Program-made: the position numbers and the translations under genes
Shown: in pieces, positions 1 to 8,039 of the stretch
How positions within the stretch are numbered: the stretch's first letter is position 1
Layout: every line of letters begins with the position of its first letter
The notes under the pieces: generated by a model
Seen by the model: only the letters and a program-made list of their open reading frames with translations
What the model was told of the DNA's origin: nothing
The model's database searches: none
Assembly: GCF_014637175.1 (NCBI RefSeq)
Contig: NZ_BMEV01000023.1
Location: forward strand, 1 to 41,811
Length of the DNA: 41,811 nucleotides
Source: Compostibacillus humi
GTDB taxonomy: Bacteria > Bacillota > Bacilli > Bacillales > Amphibacillaceae
Direction: 5' to 3'

Positions 1-174
1 CTCACAAATTAATTATTATTGACCTGTTTTCAGAAAGTTATACGAGAAACCGTAAAATACGGTGTCTCTGCTTTCCTATTGCCAAATTTAGACTAATAAT
101 ATTATTATCCAAAAATTTTGATTTTATTCACATGGTTTAGTGAGGTAGCTAAGTAATTTTATTTTCACAGAAAA

Positions 175-234
175 TGCTGATATATTTTAAGCTTCGCTGA
201 AATTTATGAACTAGCACTGATAATACTTTTTTCC
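175..234. repeat. three degenerate ~20-bp repeat units
   Basis: Units start at 175 (TGCTGATA), 195 (CGCTGAAA) and 215 (CACTGATA), exactly 20 bp apart. They resemble the CGCTGAAT-type units of the array at 29722-30006. With only three short units, chance similarity is possible. Confidence 0.35.
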
Positions 235-243
235 TGCTCTAAT

Positions 244-276
244 AAACGGGAGAATAACCGGATTCTCCCGTTTTAT
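244..276. terminator. hairpin terminator, possibly bidirectional
   Basis: A 12-bp perfect stem (244-255 with 262-273) and a 6-nt loop are followed by TTTTATT on the plus strand. It most likely ends a transcript entering from the left, before comFA. Confidence 0.7.
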
Positions 277-339
277 TACCAATTTATAGCCTGTAATTTA
301 ATATTCTTATACAATTCATTGTCACAGGAGGGAGTTTAT

Positions 340-1773
340 TTGGAAAATAAATTGCTTCCACTGGACATCGAAGACTACGCGAAAAAGTTTTCCGGAAAAA
401 TATTGCTTCGTCAGGAAATCCCCCTTAATGACGAACAGTTTCAGCAATTGCTTACCCTACAAAATTTTACCCCTACACCATCCATCATCAAGAAATTCCC
501 CTATTACCAATGCCAGCGCTGCGGCAGCCGCAAACGTTCCCTGCTTCCATCTTTCCCTTGTGCAACGTGTGGAAAAGAACATCTTTACTGCCGAAATTGC
601 ATCTCCATGGGACGAATTCTCGAATGTGAGCCCCTTTATGTTTGGTCTGGTCCTTCGCCGGCATGGGAAAAACATACATCCCCATGTACTTGGGAGGGGG
701 AACTGACTCCAGCCCAGCAAAAGGCTGCTGACTGGATTGAAGCGGTCATTGGGAATAACGAAAAGGAATTGCTCGTTTGGGCTGTTTGTGGTGCAGGAAA
801 AACAGAAATGCTGTTTCCTGGAATTGCCAAAGGACTGGAGCAAGGTAAACGAATTTGTATTGCCACTCCCCGGGCTGACGTTGTCCGCGAGCTAAAACCG
901 CGAATCCAAAAAGCTTTTCAGCATGTTACCGTTCAGGCTCTCTATGGCGGCAGCAAAGATAAAGAAGCGGATGCCCAGCTCCTTTTGGCCACAACCCACC
1001 AGCTTCTCCGATTTAAACAAGCCTTCGACGTGATGATTATCGATGAAGTCGATGCGTTTCCTTACAATAAAGATCCATCATTGCCATTTGCAGCCGAACG
1101 AGCCAAAACCGATGCTAGCTCGACCATTTATTTAACGGCAACTCCGAGGAAAGAGCATCAGCTGCGAATGGATAGAAAGCAGCTTCCCCATGTGTTTGTC
1201 CCGCTGCGCTACCACGGTCATCCCCTCCCTGTTCCACAGATGAAAATGACCTTCTCATTAAGAAAAGATTTGCGTAACCACGAGCCCCCATCCGCCTTTT
1301 TGTCCTGGCTGCAAAAAAGAGAAAATCCGAAGCGGCAGTTGCTTATATTCGTCCCTACCATCGCCATGGCAGAAAATCTCTACGAAAACATAGCAAAGCT
1401 GCTCCTGCAGGAAAAAGTAATCCAAACGAACAAGGAAATTACTTTTGTCCATGCGGAAGACCCAGACCGGGCAAAAAAAGTCCAGCGCTTTCGCGATAGA
1501 GAAATTACCGTTATTATTACGACGACCATTTTGGAACGGGGCGTCACTTTTCCTTCCGTCGACGTAGCGGTAATTGATGCGGGACATGACGTTTTTGATG
1601 AAGCCGCCCTCGTGCAAATTGCAGGAAGGGCGGGAAGAAGTGCCGATGATCCGACAGGGGAAGTAATCTTTTTCCATGACGGGAAAACGGAGGCGATGGT
1701 TCAGGCCATCCGCGCCATTCAAAAGATGAATAAGCGAGGCGGTGAGTTACATGGAATGCCTATGGTGTGGTGA
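340..1773 (+). CDS. comFA: late competence DNA translocase ComFA
   Basis: ATP-dependent DEAD-box-like motor of the DNA-uptake machinery, thought to help pull transforming single-stranded DNA through the ComEC channel on the cytoplasmic side. The protein has 477 residues. Cysteine pairs at about 58/61, 74/77 and 84/87 form the N-terminal zinc-binding module typical of ComFA. Helicase motifs follow: Walker A with GAGKT near 152-156, DEVD at about 235-238, TATP near 266 and QIAGRAGR near 426-433. I chose the TTG at 340 because AGGAGGG at 326-332 lies 7 nt upstream; an in-frame TTG at 319 lies before that ribosome site. comFC follows with overlap. In B. subtilis the comF operon is ComK-driven, but no clear ComK site was found here. 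Confidence 0.95.
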   Translation: MENKLLPLDIEDYAKKFSGKILLRQEIPLNDEQFQQLLTLQNFTPTPSIIKKFPYYQCQRCGSRKRSLLPSFPCATCGKEHLYCRNCISMGRILECEPLYVWSGPSPAWEKHTSPCTWEGELTPAQQKAADWIEAVIGNNEKELLVWAVCGAGKTEMLFPGIAKGLEQGKRICIATPRADVVRELKPRIQKAFQHVTVQALYGGSKDKEADAQLLLATTHQLLRFKQAFDVMIIDEVDAFPYNKDPSLPFAAERAKTDASSTIYLTATPRKEHQLRMDRKQLPHVFVPLRYHGHPLPVPQMKMTFSLRKDLRNHEPPSAFLSWLQKRENPKRQLLIFVPTIAMAENLYENIAKLLLQEKVIQTNKEITFVHAEDPDRAKKVQRFRDREITVIITTTILERGVTFPSVDVAVIDAGHDVFDEAALVQIAGRAGRSADDPTGEVIFFHDGKTEAMVQAIRAIQKMNKRGGELHGMPMVW

Positions 1774-2431
1774 AGAAATAATCATGGAAATCCGTTGGCA
1801 AAATGTATTCTGGCCGGAAAAACCTTCCAGGTTATGTACCGTCTGTAAGCAAAACTTGAACTTTATTGCCGGAAATCGATGCGCCAAGTGCAGCAGAAGT
1901 ACGGAAGAGAAAATCTGCGCTGACTGCAGGCGGTGGGAAAAACAGCTGGGAGTGGATGTGTTGGAATGGAATTACTCCTTATTTTCGTATAATGCTTTTA
2001 TGAAAGAATATATGGCAAAATGGAAATACCGGGGCGATTATCATCTTGGCTTTGCTTTTCAAGATGCAATACGCCAATTATATAAGGAGCAGTTTTCCTT
2101 TTTAAAAAAAGATGCCGTCGTTGTTCCGATTCCGTTAAGCAAAGAGCGGCTTCATGAACGGAAATTTAATCAGGCAAAAATGCTCGCCGAGTTTTTCCCA
2201 TTGCCGGTGAAAGAAATTCTTGGCCGTAAGCACGGAGAAAAGCAGGCGAAAAAGTCCCGGAAGGAAAGAATTTTTTCGCAAAATCCATTTTTTATAACAG
2301 AAACTCTAAACAAACCGGTCATTCTTGTCGATGATATATATACAACGGGTACGACGTTGCGCCATGCAGCTTTTCTTTTAAAAGAACATGGCTGCTCCCG
2401 TGTGTTTGCTTTTACTTTAATTCGAGGATAG
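1751..2431 (+). CDS. comFC: ComF family phosphoribosyltransferase-like protein ComFC
   Basis: Late competence protein that interacts with ComFA in Gram-positive transformation; its precise biochemical role is unsettled. The 226-residue protein has N-terminal CxxC pairs (C3/C6, C29/C32 and further Cys near 44-60) forming a zinc module. It then has a type I phosphoribosyltransferase fold with the PRPP-binding signature VDDIYTTGTT at about 193-202. The start at ATG 1751 is preferred over the in-frame GTG at 1742 because the GGCGGTGAG ribosome-like site lies just upstream of 1751 and homologues begin at this Met. It overlaps the end of comFA by 23 nt, which implies coupled translation. Confidence 0.92.
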   Translation: MECLWCGEEIIMEIRWQNVFWPEKPSRLCTVCKQNLNFIAGNRCAKCSRSTEEKICADCRRWEKQLGVDVLEWNYSLFSYNAFMKEYMAKWKYRGDYHLGFAFQDAIRQLYKEQFSFLKKDAVVVPIPLSKERLHERKFNQAKMLAEFFPLPVKEILGRKHGEKQAKKSRKERIFSQNPFFITETLNKPVILVDDIYTTGTTLRHAAFLLKEHGCSRVFAFTLIRG

Positions 2432-2453
2432 CAAAACGAAAAGAGGAATGAAA

Positions 2454-2882
2454 ATGGCAGAATTGGCAAATTGCGCCCGATGCGGCAATGTATTTGTCAA
2501 ACAACTTCGAGATATATGTCATGATTGCTATAAAGAAGAAGAGGCAGCCTTTCAGAAAGTATACCGTTTTCTGATGAAGCGGGAAAACCGGAAAGCAACG
2601 ATGATGGAAATCGTCGAAGCGACGGGTGTAGATGAAATGCTAATTCAAAAGTTTATTAAAGAGAAACGGCTGCTCGTATCCCGGTTTCCTAATCTGGGAT
2701 ATCCGTGTGAACGATGCGGGAAGAAGATTACCGCAGGAAGCTTATGTACAGAATGTCAAAATGAATTAAAGAAAGAATTGGAAATGCACGATGAACTGGA
2801 AAAAAGAGTGGAAGAAATACGGAAACAGCAGGAGAAGGAAAAAATTCACACGTATTTCTCCATCGATAAACATAAAAGATGA
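2454..2882 (+). CDS. yvyF: YvyF/TIGR03826 family flagellar operon zinc-ribbon protein
   Basis: Conserved protein found next to flgM in Bacillus; its function is unknown. The 142 residues hold an N-terminal zinc ribbon (C7, C10, C22, C25), a central helix-turn-helix-like segment, a second zinc knuckle (CERC...CTEC around residues 84-103) and a charged helical tail. ATG 2454 lies 6 nt after AGAGGA (2442-2447); the ATG at 2448 would be too close to that site. It sits between comFC and flgM, bridging the competence and motility genes. Confidence 0.85.
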   Translation: MAELANCARCGNVFVKQLRDICHDCYKEEEAAFQKVYRFLMKRENRKATMMEIVEATGVDEMLIQKFIKEKRLLVSRFPNLGYPCERCGKKITAGSLCTECQNELKKELEMHDELEKRVEEIRKQQEKEKIHTYFSIDKHKR

Positions 2883-2918
2883 CATAACTGATGCGGAGAA
2901 AGTAAGGGGAGTTTTAAT

Positions 2919-3182
2919 ATGAAGATCAATGGTCATAATCCGGTTAATTTTAACCCATATAAAAATGCGCTGCAAAAGCAAATGCAAGCGAAGAAAGAAC
3001 TTTCAAGAGAAGATAAGGTGGAGATATCTTCAGCGGCGAAACAGCTGCAGGAGTCCGAACATCTGCAAGAAGCCCGTTCCCGCTATATTCTTGAAATAAA
3101 GCAAGCGGTGGAGTCGGGCGAATATAAAGTGGATCCGTATAAAACAGCTGAAAAAATGATTGAATATTGGACAAAGAAATAA
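2919..3182 (+). CDS. flgM: anti-sigma factor FlgM
   Basis: Binds and inhibits the flagellar/motility sigma factor SigD until the hook-basal body is complete. The 87-residue protein is short, charged and helical, with the Bacillus FlgM layout: a flexible N-terminus (MKINGHNPVNFNPY) and a C-terminal helix ending EKMIEYWTKK. It has a clear AAGGGGAG ribosome site and precedes flgN by 22 nt. No clean SigD promoter was found directly upstream. Confidence 0.93.
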   Translation: MKINGHNPVNFNPYKNALQKQMQAKKELSREDKVEISSAAKQLQESEHLQEARSRYILEIKQAVESGEYKVDPYKTAEKMIEYWTKK

Positions 3183-3204
3183 ATCTGAGTAAGGGGGACA
3201 TACA

Positions 3205-3693
3205 TTGTCCGTACAACAAATTATGGAACTGATGGAACAGCTCGTTGATGTTCACAAGCAATTGCTTTCCATTTCCAAAGAAAAAACCGAACGCTTTAAA
3301 GAAGGAGCCATTGAACCGCTGCAGCAGCTACTCGTGAAAGAACGAAAACAGATTCGTCTGTTGGAACAAACCGAATCGAAACGCCAGCAAGCGGTGGAAA
3401 AATGGTTTCAGACAAATGGCATGGATACAGAACAATATACTGTTTCCCATATGCTGGAAAAACTAGAGGACGAAAAAGAACGGGAAACATTAGCGAACAT
3501 TACGACGACATTGACGGAAACTATTGTCGAACTGAAACAGCAGGAGCAGCTGAACGAAGCATTAATCCGGCAATCAATGGAATTTGTGCAAATGTCTTTA
3601 GACTTAATGAACCCGAATATTTCTTCCATGAATTACGGAAAGGAAATGAAGGAGAACACGGCAAACCGTTCTTTATTTGATTCCCAAGCATAA
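3205..3693 (+). CDS. flgN: flagellar export chaperone FlgN
   Basis: Cytoplasmic chaperone that delivers hook-filament junction proteins FlgK and FlgL to the flagellar type III export gate (equivalent to B. subtilis YvyG). The 162 residues are almost wholly helical coiled coil, rich in Glu, Gln and Lys, as expected for the family. The TTG start at 3205 follows AAGGGGG at 3191-3197. The gene sits immediately upstream of its clients flgK and flgL. Confidence 0.88.
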   Translation: MSVQQIMELMEQLVDVHKQLLSISKEKTERFKEGAIEPLQQLLVKERKQIRLLEQTESKRQQAVEKWFQTNGMDTEQYTVSHMLEKLEDEKERETLANITTTLTETIVELKQQEQLNEALIRQSMEFVQMSLDLMNPNISSMNYGKEMKENTANRSLFDSQA

Positions 3694-3722
3694 TAGGAAA
3701 ATTTTTAAAAGGAGTTACAAAC

Positions 3723-5354
3723 ATGAGTACATTCCGTGGGTTAGAAATGGCAAAACAAGCGCTGTTTGCGCAGCAGTCCGCTTTATATACGACAGGACAT
3801 AATATTGCCAATGCGAATACCGAAGGCTACTCCCGCCAGCGGGTCAACTTTGAAACGGCGACCCCATACCCGGCCGGATCCCGAAATCGCCCGCAAATTC
3901 CCGGACAAATCGGTACCGGTGTCGAAGTCGGGGATATCCAACGAATTCGCGACCAATATTTAGATATGCAATTTCGGGGAGAAAACAGCAAAGTCGGCTA
4001 CTGGGAGACAAGGGCAGGTGCATTAGCCCGAATGGAGAATCTGTTAAATGAACCATCCGACTCGGGGCTATCAGCTGTATTGGACCAATTTTGGCAATCG
4101 CTGCAAGATTTATCCGTCAATCCGGAAAACTCCGGGGCAAGGTCGGTAGTCGTTGAACGGGGACAAGCATTAGCAGAAACTTTTAACTACTTATCCGATT
4201 CACTGCATGCAATCCGGAAAGATTTGCAGCAGGAAATTGATGTGACAATAAAGGATGTAAACTCTTTACTGAAACAAATTCACAATATCAACGTTCAAGT
4301 AAGTGAATTGGAACCCCATGGCTATGTCGCCAATGATTTATACGACCGCCGGGACAAATTGATCGATGAACTGTCCAGCATTATGAATATTAAAGTAACA
4401 AGAGTACCGAGCGGCGGCGGAGCCAAGGAAATCGCTTATGGAAAAGTGACGATTGAATTATTAGACCGCAACGGAAAAGAAACAGGTATTGTTCTAGTGG
4501 ATGGCAACGACTTGCAATATGGGAAATTGCAGGAAGTTATAGATGGAAATCCAATGAAAGCAGTTTCTAGCATCCAGCTGGAAATGTACAATAAAGATAA
4601 TGAGGCAGTCGGCACTATAAATTCAATATTGGATCAAGTGCTAGAATCCAATGGTTCTTTAAGAGCTTTAATAGAGGCATATGGTTATGGCACTACAGCA
4701 GAAGATGGCTATCCGGCCGGTGATTTTCCGGAAATGATGAAGCAGTTGGATAAACTGGCATACGAATTTGCCAAAGCTTTTAATAAGGTGCATAGTCAAG
4801 GATATGATTTAGATGGAGCCCAGAATGACCTTGACTTCTTCATTATCGGTATCGATGAAAATGCACCATCCGATTATTTTGGTTTTGCAAGTGGTATAAA
4901 GGTTCATCACGAATTTATTGAAAACCCTGAAAAAATCCAAGCTGGCTACAGTAATCCAGAGGATGAAAATGACGATAATAGTACCGGTGATGATGAACAT
5001 TCAAGCAGTAATGGTGCAGGAAACGGCTTAAACGCAAAAAGGTTGGCAGATATTATTTTGAATGGGCTTACGGATGATGAAGGTACAACAGAAAGTATCA
5101 AATCCTCCTTTGAATCGATTATCGGCGAACTTGGAGTCGATACCCAGCAGGCAAATCGGATGGCGGATAATACGGCTGTTCTCCGTTCCCAAGTGGAAAA
5201 CCAGAGAATGTCCGTCAGTGCGGTTTCCCTGGACGAGGAAATGTCTAATCTCTTAAAATTCCAGCATGCCTATAATGCGGCGGCAAGAAGTTTGACCGCC
5301 ATCGACGAACTTATCGATCGGGTAATTAATAATATGGGACTTGTCGGAAGGTAG
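3723..5354 (+). CDS. flgK: flagellar hook-associated protein 1, FlgK
   Basis: First hook-filament junction protein, exported and assembled on the distal end of the hook. The protein has 543 residues. The N-terminus carries the conserved flagellar rod/hook segment (TTGHNIANANTEGYSRQR, about residues 20-37), and the C-terminus the coiled-coil assembly domain ending DELIDRVINNMGLVGR. The middle (about residues 250-445) is more AT-rich and ends in an Asp/Glu/Asn/Ser-rich linker (around 415-435), as expected for the variable surface domain. AAAGGAG precedes ATG 3723. flgL begins 10 nt downstream. Confidence 0.96.
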   Translation: MSTFRGLEMAKQALFAQQSALYTTGHNIANANTEGYSRQRVNFETATPYPAGSRNRPQIPGQIGTGVEVGDIQRIRDQYLDMQFRGENSKVGYWETRAGALARMENLLNEPSDSGLSAVLDQFWQSLQDLSVNPENSGARSVVVERGQALAETFNYLSDSLHAIRKDLQQEIDVTIKDVNSLLKQIHNINVQVSELEPHGYVANDLYDRRDKLIDELSSIMNIKVTRVPSGGGAKEIAYGKVTIELLDRNGKETGIVLVDGNDLQYGKLQEVIDGNPMKAVSSIQLEMYNKDNEAVGTINSILDQVLESNGSLRALIEAYGYGTTAEDGYPAGDFPEMMKQLDKLAYEFAKAFNKVHSQGYDLDGAQNDLDFFIIGIDENAPSDYFGFASGIKVHHEFIENPEKIQAGYSNPEDENDDNSTGDDEHSSSNGAGNGLNAKRLADIILNGLTDDEGTTESIKSSFESIIGELGVDTQQANRMADNTAVLRSQVENQRMSVSAVSLDEEMSNLLKFQHAYNAAARSLTAIDELIDRVINNMGLVGR

Positions 5355-5364
5355 GTGGTAAAAT

Positions 5365-6258
5365 ATGCGCGTTACCCAAAATATGATTTCCAATAACCTG
5401 CTGCGCAATATTTCAAGAAGTTATCAGGAATTGGATAAATATATGAATCAGCTCAGTACGGGGAAGAAAATTACGAAACCATCGGATGACCCGGTCATTG
5501 CAATGAAAGGAATGGGATATCGTTCCGAAGTAAAACAAGTGCAGCAATTTCAGCGCAACTTAAATGAAGTGTACAATTGGTTCGATAATACAGATGCGGC
5601 TTTAGATAAAGCCACGCTTGCATTACAACGGGTGCGTGAATTAACGGTTCAGGCAAGCAACGGAACAAATGACTATACGGAACTGGAAAGCATTGCGAAA
5701 GAAATTAGGCAAATCGGGGAACATTTAAAAGAAATTGCCAATACGAAAATCAATGATAAATATATTTTTAACGGGACAAATACGAATGAGCCCCCATTTG
5801 ATGACAGTGGTAATTTCGATCCAAATACAGAAAGTGTAAAAATTGAAGTATCTAAAGGAACGTTGCTAAAAGTAAACGTTGACCCTAAAGAAGTGTTTGG
5901 CGTTACCGACGATAATCAAGATTACGTGGATGTGTTTACAACGATTGAGAAGTTAACGGAGGCATTAGAGAACGGAGAATCCGATGAAATTGGTGCTTAT
6001 ATCGGCGACTTAGATCAACATATTAATCAAGTCCTAAACGCCCGGGCGGATTTAGGGGCAAGAATGAATCGGGTAGAGCTGATCGAAAACCGGCTCGATC
6101 AGCAGGAAGTTATTGCGACGCAAATGATGTCGAACAATGAAGATGTCGATTATACCGAGGCAATTACGAAATTAATAACACAGGAAAGTTTACACCGGGC
6201 GGCATTATCTGCGGGAGCACGGATTATTCAGCCAACCTTGCTCGATTTCCTTCGCTAA
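5365..6258 (+). CDS. flgL: flagellar hook-associated protein 3, FlgL
   Basis: Second hook-filament junction protein, a flagellin homologue linking FlgK to the filament. The 297 residues start with the flagellin-like N-terminal helix (MRVTQNMISNNLLRNISRSY) and the segment LSTGKKITKPSDDP, and end with a C-terminal helix. A short acidic central domain sits around residues 130-200. It is ordinary in length for Bacillus and follows flgK in the same transcription unit. Confidence 0.95.
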   Translation: MRVTQNMISNNLLRNISRSYQELDKYMNQLSTGKKITKPSDDPVIAMKGMGYRSEVKQVQQFQRNLNEVYNWFDNTDAALDKATLALQRVRELTVQASNGTNDYTELESIAKEIRQIGEHLKEIANTKINDKYIFNGTNTNEPPFDDSGNFDPNTESVKIEVSKGTLLKVNVDPKEVFGVTDDNQDYVDVFTTIEKLTEALENGESDEIGAYIGDLDQHINQVLNARADLGARMNRVELIENRLDQQEVIATQMMSNNEDVDYTEAITKLITQESLHRAALSAGARIIQPTLLDFLR

Positions 6259-6322
6259 TTATAGCTAACCCTGTTCCCGTAAAGGGATCAGGGTTTTCCG
6301 TTCAATAAAGGGGGGAATGGAG

Positions 6323-6886
6323 ATGCAAATACCACAGTTGAGGATGGAATCCGAATTTGTTCAAATTGGCATCCGAACAACTCCTGGTAAACAAGAAATC
6401 GCTCAACCGAAGGCGGAAATGACGATAAAGCAGCCGCCAGCTGATATGCAAATTCGCACCACACCAGGGAAACTTAAAATCGACCAGACGAAAGCATGGG
6501 AAGAGATGGATTTAATGAGCATTTTAAAACGAAATGAAAAATTTGCTCAGGAAGGGATGCAAGCTGCCCAGGAGGGAATGGCAAGAAGGGCAGAGGAAGG
6601 AACCGAATTAATGAAAATTGAGAAGGGCGGTAATCCGCTAATCGATCATGCGGTAAATGCGGCGTTTAAACCCCAGATGCGATTGGGGATTAAATTTATC
6701 CCATCTCCCTTCTCGGTGCGTATCGATTACGAGCCAAGCCGGGTTGATATTCAAGTCCAGCCGAATAAGCCGGTCATTCAGGCAACACCGCAAAAAGTTA
6801 TCCATCACTATGAACCTGGTCACGTCGAGATTTATATGCAAAAATACCCGTCCCTGAAAATAGAAACGATTAATGTCCAAGTGTAG
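6323..6886 (+). CDS. yviE: DUF6470 family protein (YviE-like)
   Basis: Function unknown; the family is conserved between flgL and fliW in Bacillus flagellar loci. The 187 residues show internal repetition: IRTTPGK appears near residues 18 and 49, with further proline-rich beta-type segments later (SRVDIQVQPNKPVIQ, GHVEIYMQKYPS). No signal peptide or membrane segment is seen. ATG 6323 lies 7 nt after a G-rich ribosome site (AAAGGGGGG, 6307-6315); the upstream ATG 6317 would be too close. Assignment rests on position and overall character. Confidence 0.8.
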   Translation: MQIPQLRMESEFVQIGIRTTPGKQEIAQPKAEMTIKQPPADMQIRTTPGKLKIDQTKAWEEMDLMSILKRNEKFAQEGMQAAQEGMARRAEEGTELMKIEKGGNPLIDHAVNAAFKPQMRLGIKFIPSPFSVRIDYEPSRVDIQVQPNKPVIQATPQKVIHHYEPGHVEIYMQKYPSLKIETINVQV

Positions 6887-6916
6887 ACGACCGTGAAAAT
6901 AGATGAGGTGAACGTC

Positions 6917-7363
6917 GTGGAAATAATGACAAAATATTTTGGGAAAGTATCCATTGAAGAAGGGAAAATAATTGAGTTTCCGGATGGAATTCCCGGTTTT
7001 ATCGAAGAAAGAAGATTTGTTCTCCTAGATCTCCCTGCTAACCCTGCTTTTCAAATTTTGCAGTCAGTTCATAATGCCCATACCGCTTTCGTCGTGACCA
7101 ATCCATATTTTATTTATCCCGATTATACCTTTAAACTGGATGAGGCGGTACAAGAACAGCTGCAGATACGGGAAGAAAAGGACGTAACGGTACTTTCCAT
7201 CGTTACATTAAAGCAGCCTTTTCAGCAAAGCACATTGAATTTAAAAGCCCCTCTGATTATTAATCCAATTCGCATGTTAGGGAAACAATATATTTTGAAT
7301 TTGGACGATTATTCGTCGAAGGCTCCAATTTCCCCAGCTCCTCTAAAGAAGGGAGTTAAATAA
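6917..7363 (+). CDS. fliW: flagellar assembly factor FliW
   Basis: Binds flagellin in the cytoplasm and, when free, antagonises the RNA-binding regulator CsrA, so that flagellin translation follows secretion. The 148 residues show the family segment [10 protein letters not shown] near the N-terminus and the conserved APLIINP motif late in the protein. I chose GTG 6917, 5 nt after GAGGTGA (6905-6911), over the in-frame GTG 6893. Its stop codon TAA overlaps the csrA ATG (TAATG), so the antagonist pair is translationally coupled. Confidence 0.92.
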   Translation: MEIMTKYFGKVSIEEGKIIEFPDGIPGFIEERRFVLLDLPANPAFQILQSVHNAHTAFVVTNPYFIYPDYTFKLDEAVQEQLQIREEKDVTVLSIVTLKQPFQQSTLNLKAPLIINPIRMLGKQYILNLDDYSSKAPISPAPLKKGVK

Positions 7364-7590
7364 TGCTTGTACTGACGAGGAAAAAAAATGAAAGCATCCA
7401 GATTGGCAAAGATATTGAAATTAAAGTTATCGGCATCGAAGGAGATCAGGTGAAAATCGGAATCCAGGCTCCAAAGTCTGTAGAAATTTTTCGCAAAGAA
7501 ATTTATGTAGACATTGAGAAGCAAAACAGCGAAGCAGCAAATGTTTCGCGAGATATACTAGAATTGCTGAAGAATCCGGAAAAAAGTTAA
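7363..7590 (+). CDS. csrA: carbon storage regulator CsrA
   Basis: Dimeric RNA-binding translational repressor; in B. subtilis it blocks the hag (flagellin) ribosome site and is neutralised by FliW. The 75 residues begin [15 protein letters not shown] and continue through the conserved beta-strand fold with [17 protein letters not shown], the usual RNA-binding edge. The ATG overlaps the fliW stop by one base. The usual mRNA target gene, hag, is not downstream; flaG begins 80 nt later. Confidence 0.96.
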   Translation: MLVLTRKKNESIQIGKDIEIKVIGIEGDQVKIGIQAPKSVEIFRKEIYVDIEKQNSEAANVSRDILELLKNPEKS

Positions 7591-7609
7591 ATTTTTCGTC
7601 TGATGAATC

Positions 7610-7637
7610 TTTATAAATCTTGCAGATTAACCGATAT
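7610..7637 (+). promoter_or_regulatory. candidate SigD promoter before flaG
   Basis: ACCGATAT at 7630-7637 matches the SigD -10 (GCCGATAT) at 7 of 8 positions and lies 33 nt before the flaG start. The -35 is poor: TAAA at 7614-7617 gives a 12-nt spacer instead of about 15. Confidence 0.4.
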
Positions 7638-7670
7638 AAAAACAAAAGTAATTTATAGGAGATGGGCGCG

Positions 7671-8027
7671 ATGCAAATTGATAGGGTAACTGTATCCCAG
7701 CCTATGTCGCGAGTGAATTACAACGTGGAGAGAACAACAGTATCGGATAGGCTGCATCAACAAATGAAGAAATACGCTGAAAAAGAAACACCTTTTCCAG
7801 AAGAGAAAAAACACGTAGAAGATACGGTAAATTCCTTTAACGAATTTATGCAGCCGATGTATACCAATTTAAAATTTGTCCTTCACGATAAATTAGGGGA
7901 ATATTATGTCAAAGTAGTTGATATTGAAACCGATGAAGTTATTAAGGAAATCCCGCCGGAAAAAATGCTCGATATGTATGCGCAAATGGCGGAATTTATG
8001 GGATTATTAATTGACGAAAAGGTTTAA
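7671..8027 (+). CDS. flaG: FlaG family flagellar protein (YvyC-like)
   Basis: Small cytoplasmic protein linked to filament length or assembly, found next to fliD in many bacteria. The 118 residues have a variable N-terminus and the typical FlaG C-terminus: a beta hairpin (LKFVLHDKLGEYYVKVVD) followed by IKEIPPEKMLDMYAQMAEFMGLLID. ATG 7671 is preferred because AGGAG (7657-7661) lies 9 nt upstream; the in-frame ATG 7662 abuts that site. fliD follows by 12 nt. Confidence 0.9.
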   Translation: MQIDRVTVSQPMSRVNYNVERTTVSDRLHQQMKKYAEKETPFPEEKKHVEDTVNSFNEFMQPMYTNLKFVLHDKLGEYYVKVVDIETDEVIKEIPPEKMLDMYAQMAEFMGLLIDEKV

Positions 8028-8039
8028 GGAGCGATTCAA

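Larger units (their letters stand above)
1..339. other. gene-free region upstream of comFA
   Basis: No ORF with a ribosome site is visible. The stretch is AT-rich and holds a short hairpin (ACCGTA/TACGGT, 50-64), three units resembling the ~20-bp repeat of 29722-30006 (175-234) and a terminator-like hairpin (244-276). It probably separates an upstream transcript from comFA. I could not find a convincing pair of ComK AT-boxes at the correct spacing. Confidence 0.6.

Noticed and set aside
111-125. ComK AT-box for comFA
   Set aside because: AAAA-N5-TTTT is only approximated here and a second box at a permitted distance is missing.
2873-2899. SigD promoter before flgM
   Set aside because: TAAA is present but the sequence at the -10 (TGCGGAGA) does not resemble GCCGATAT.
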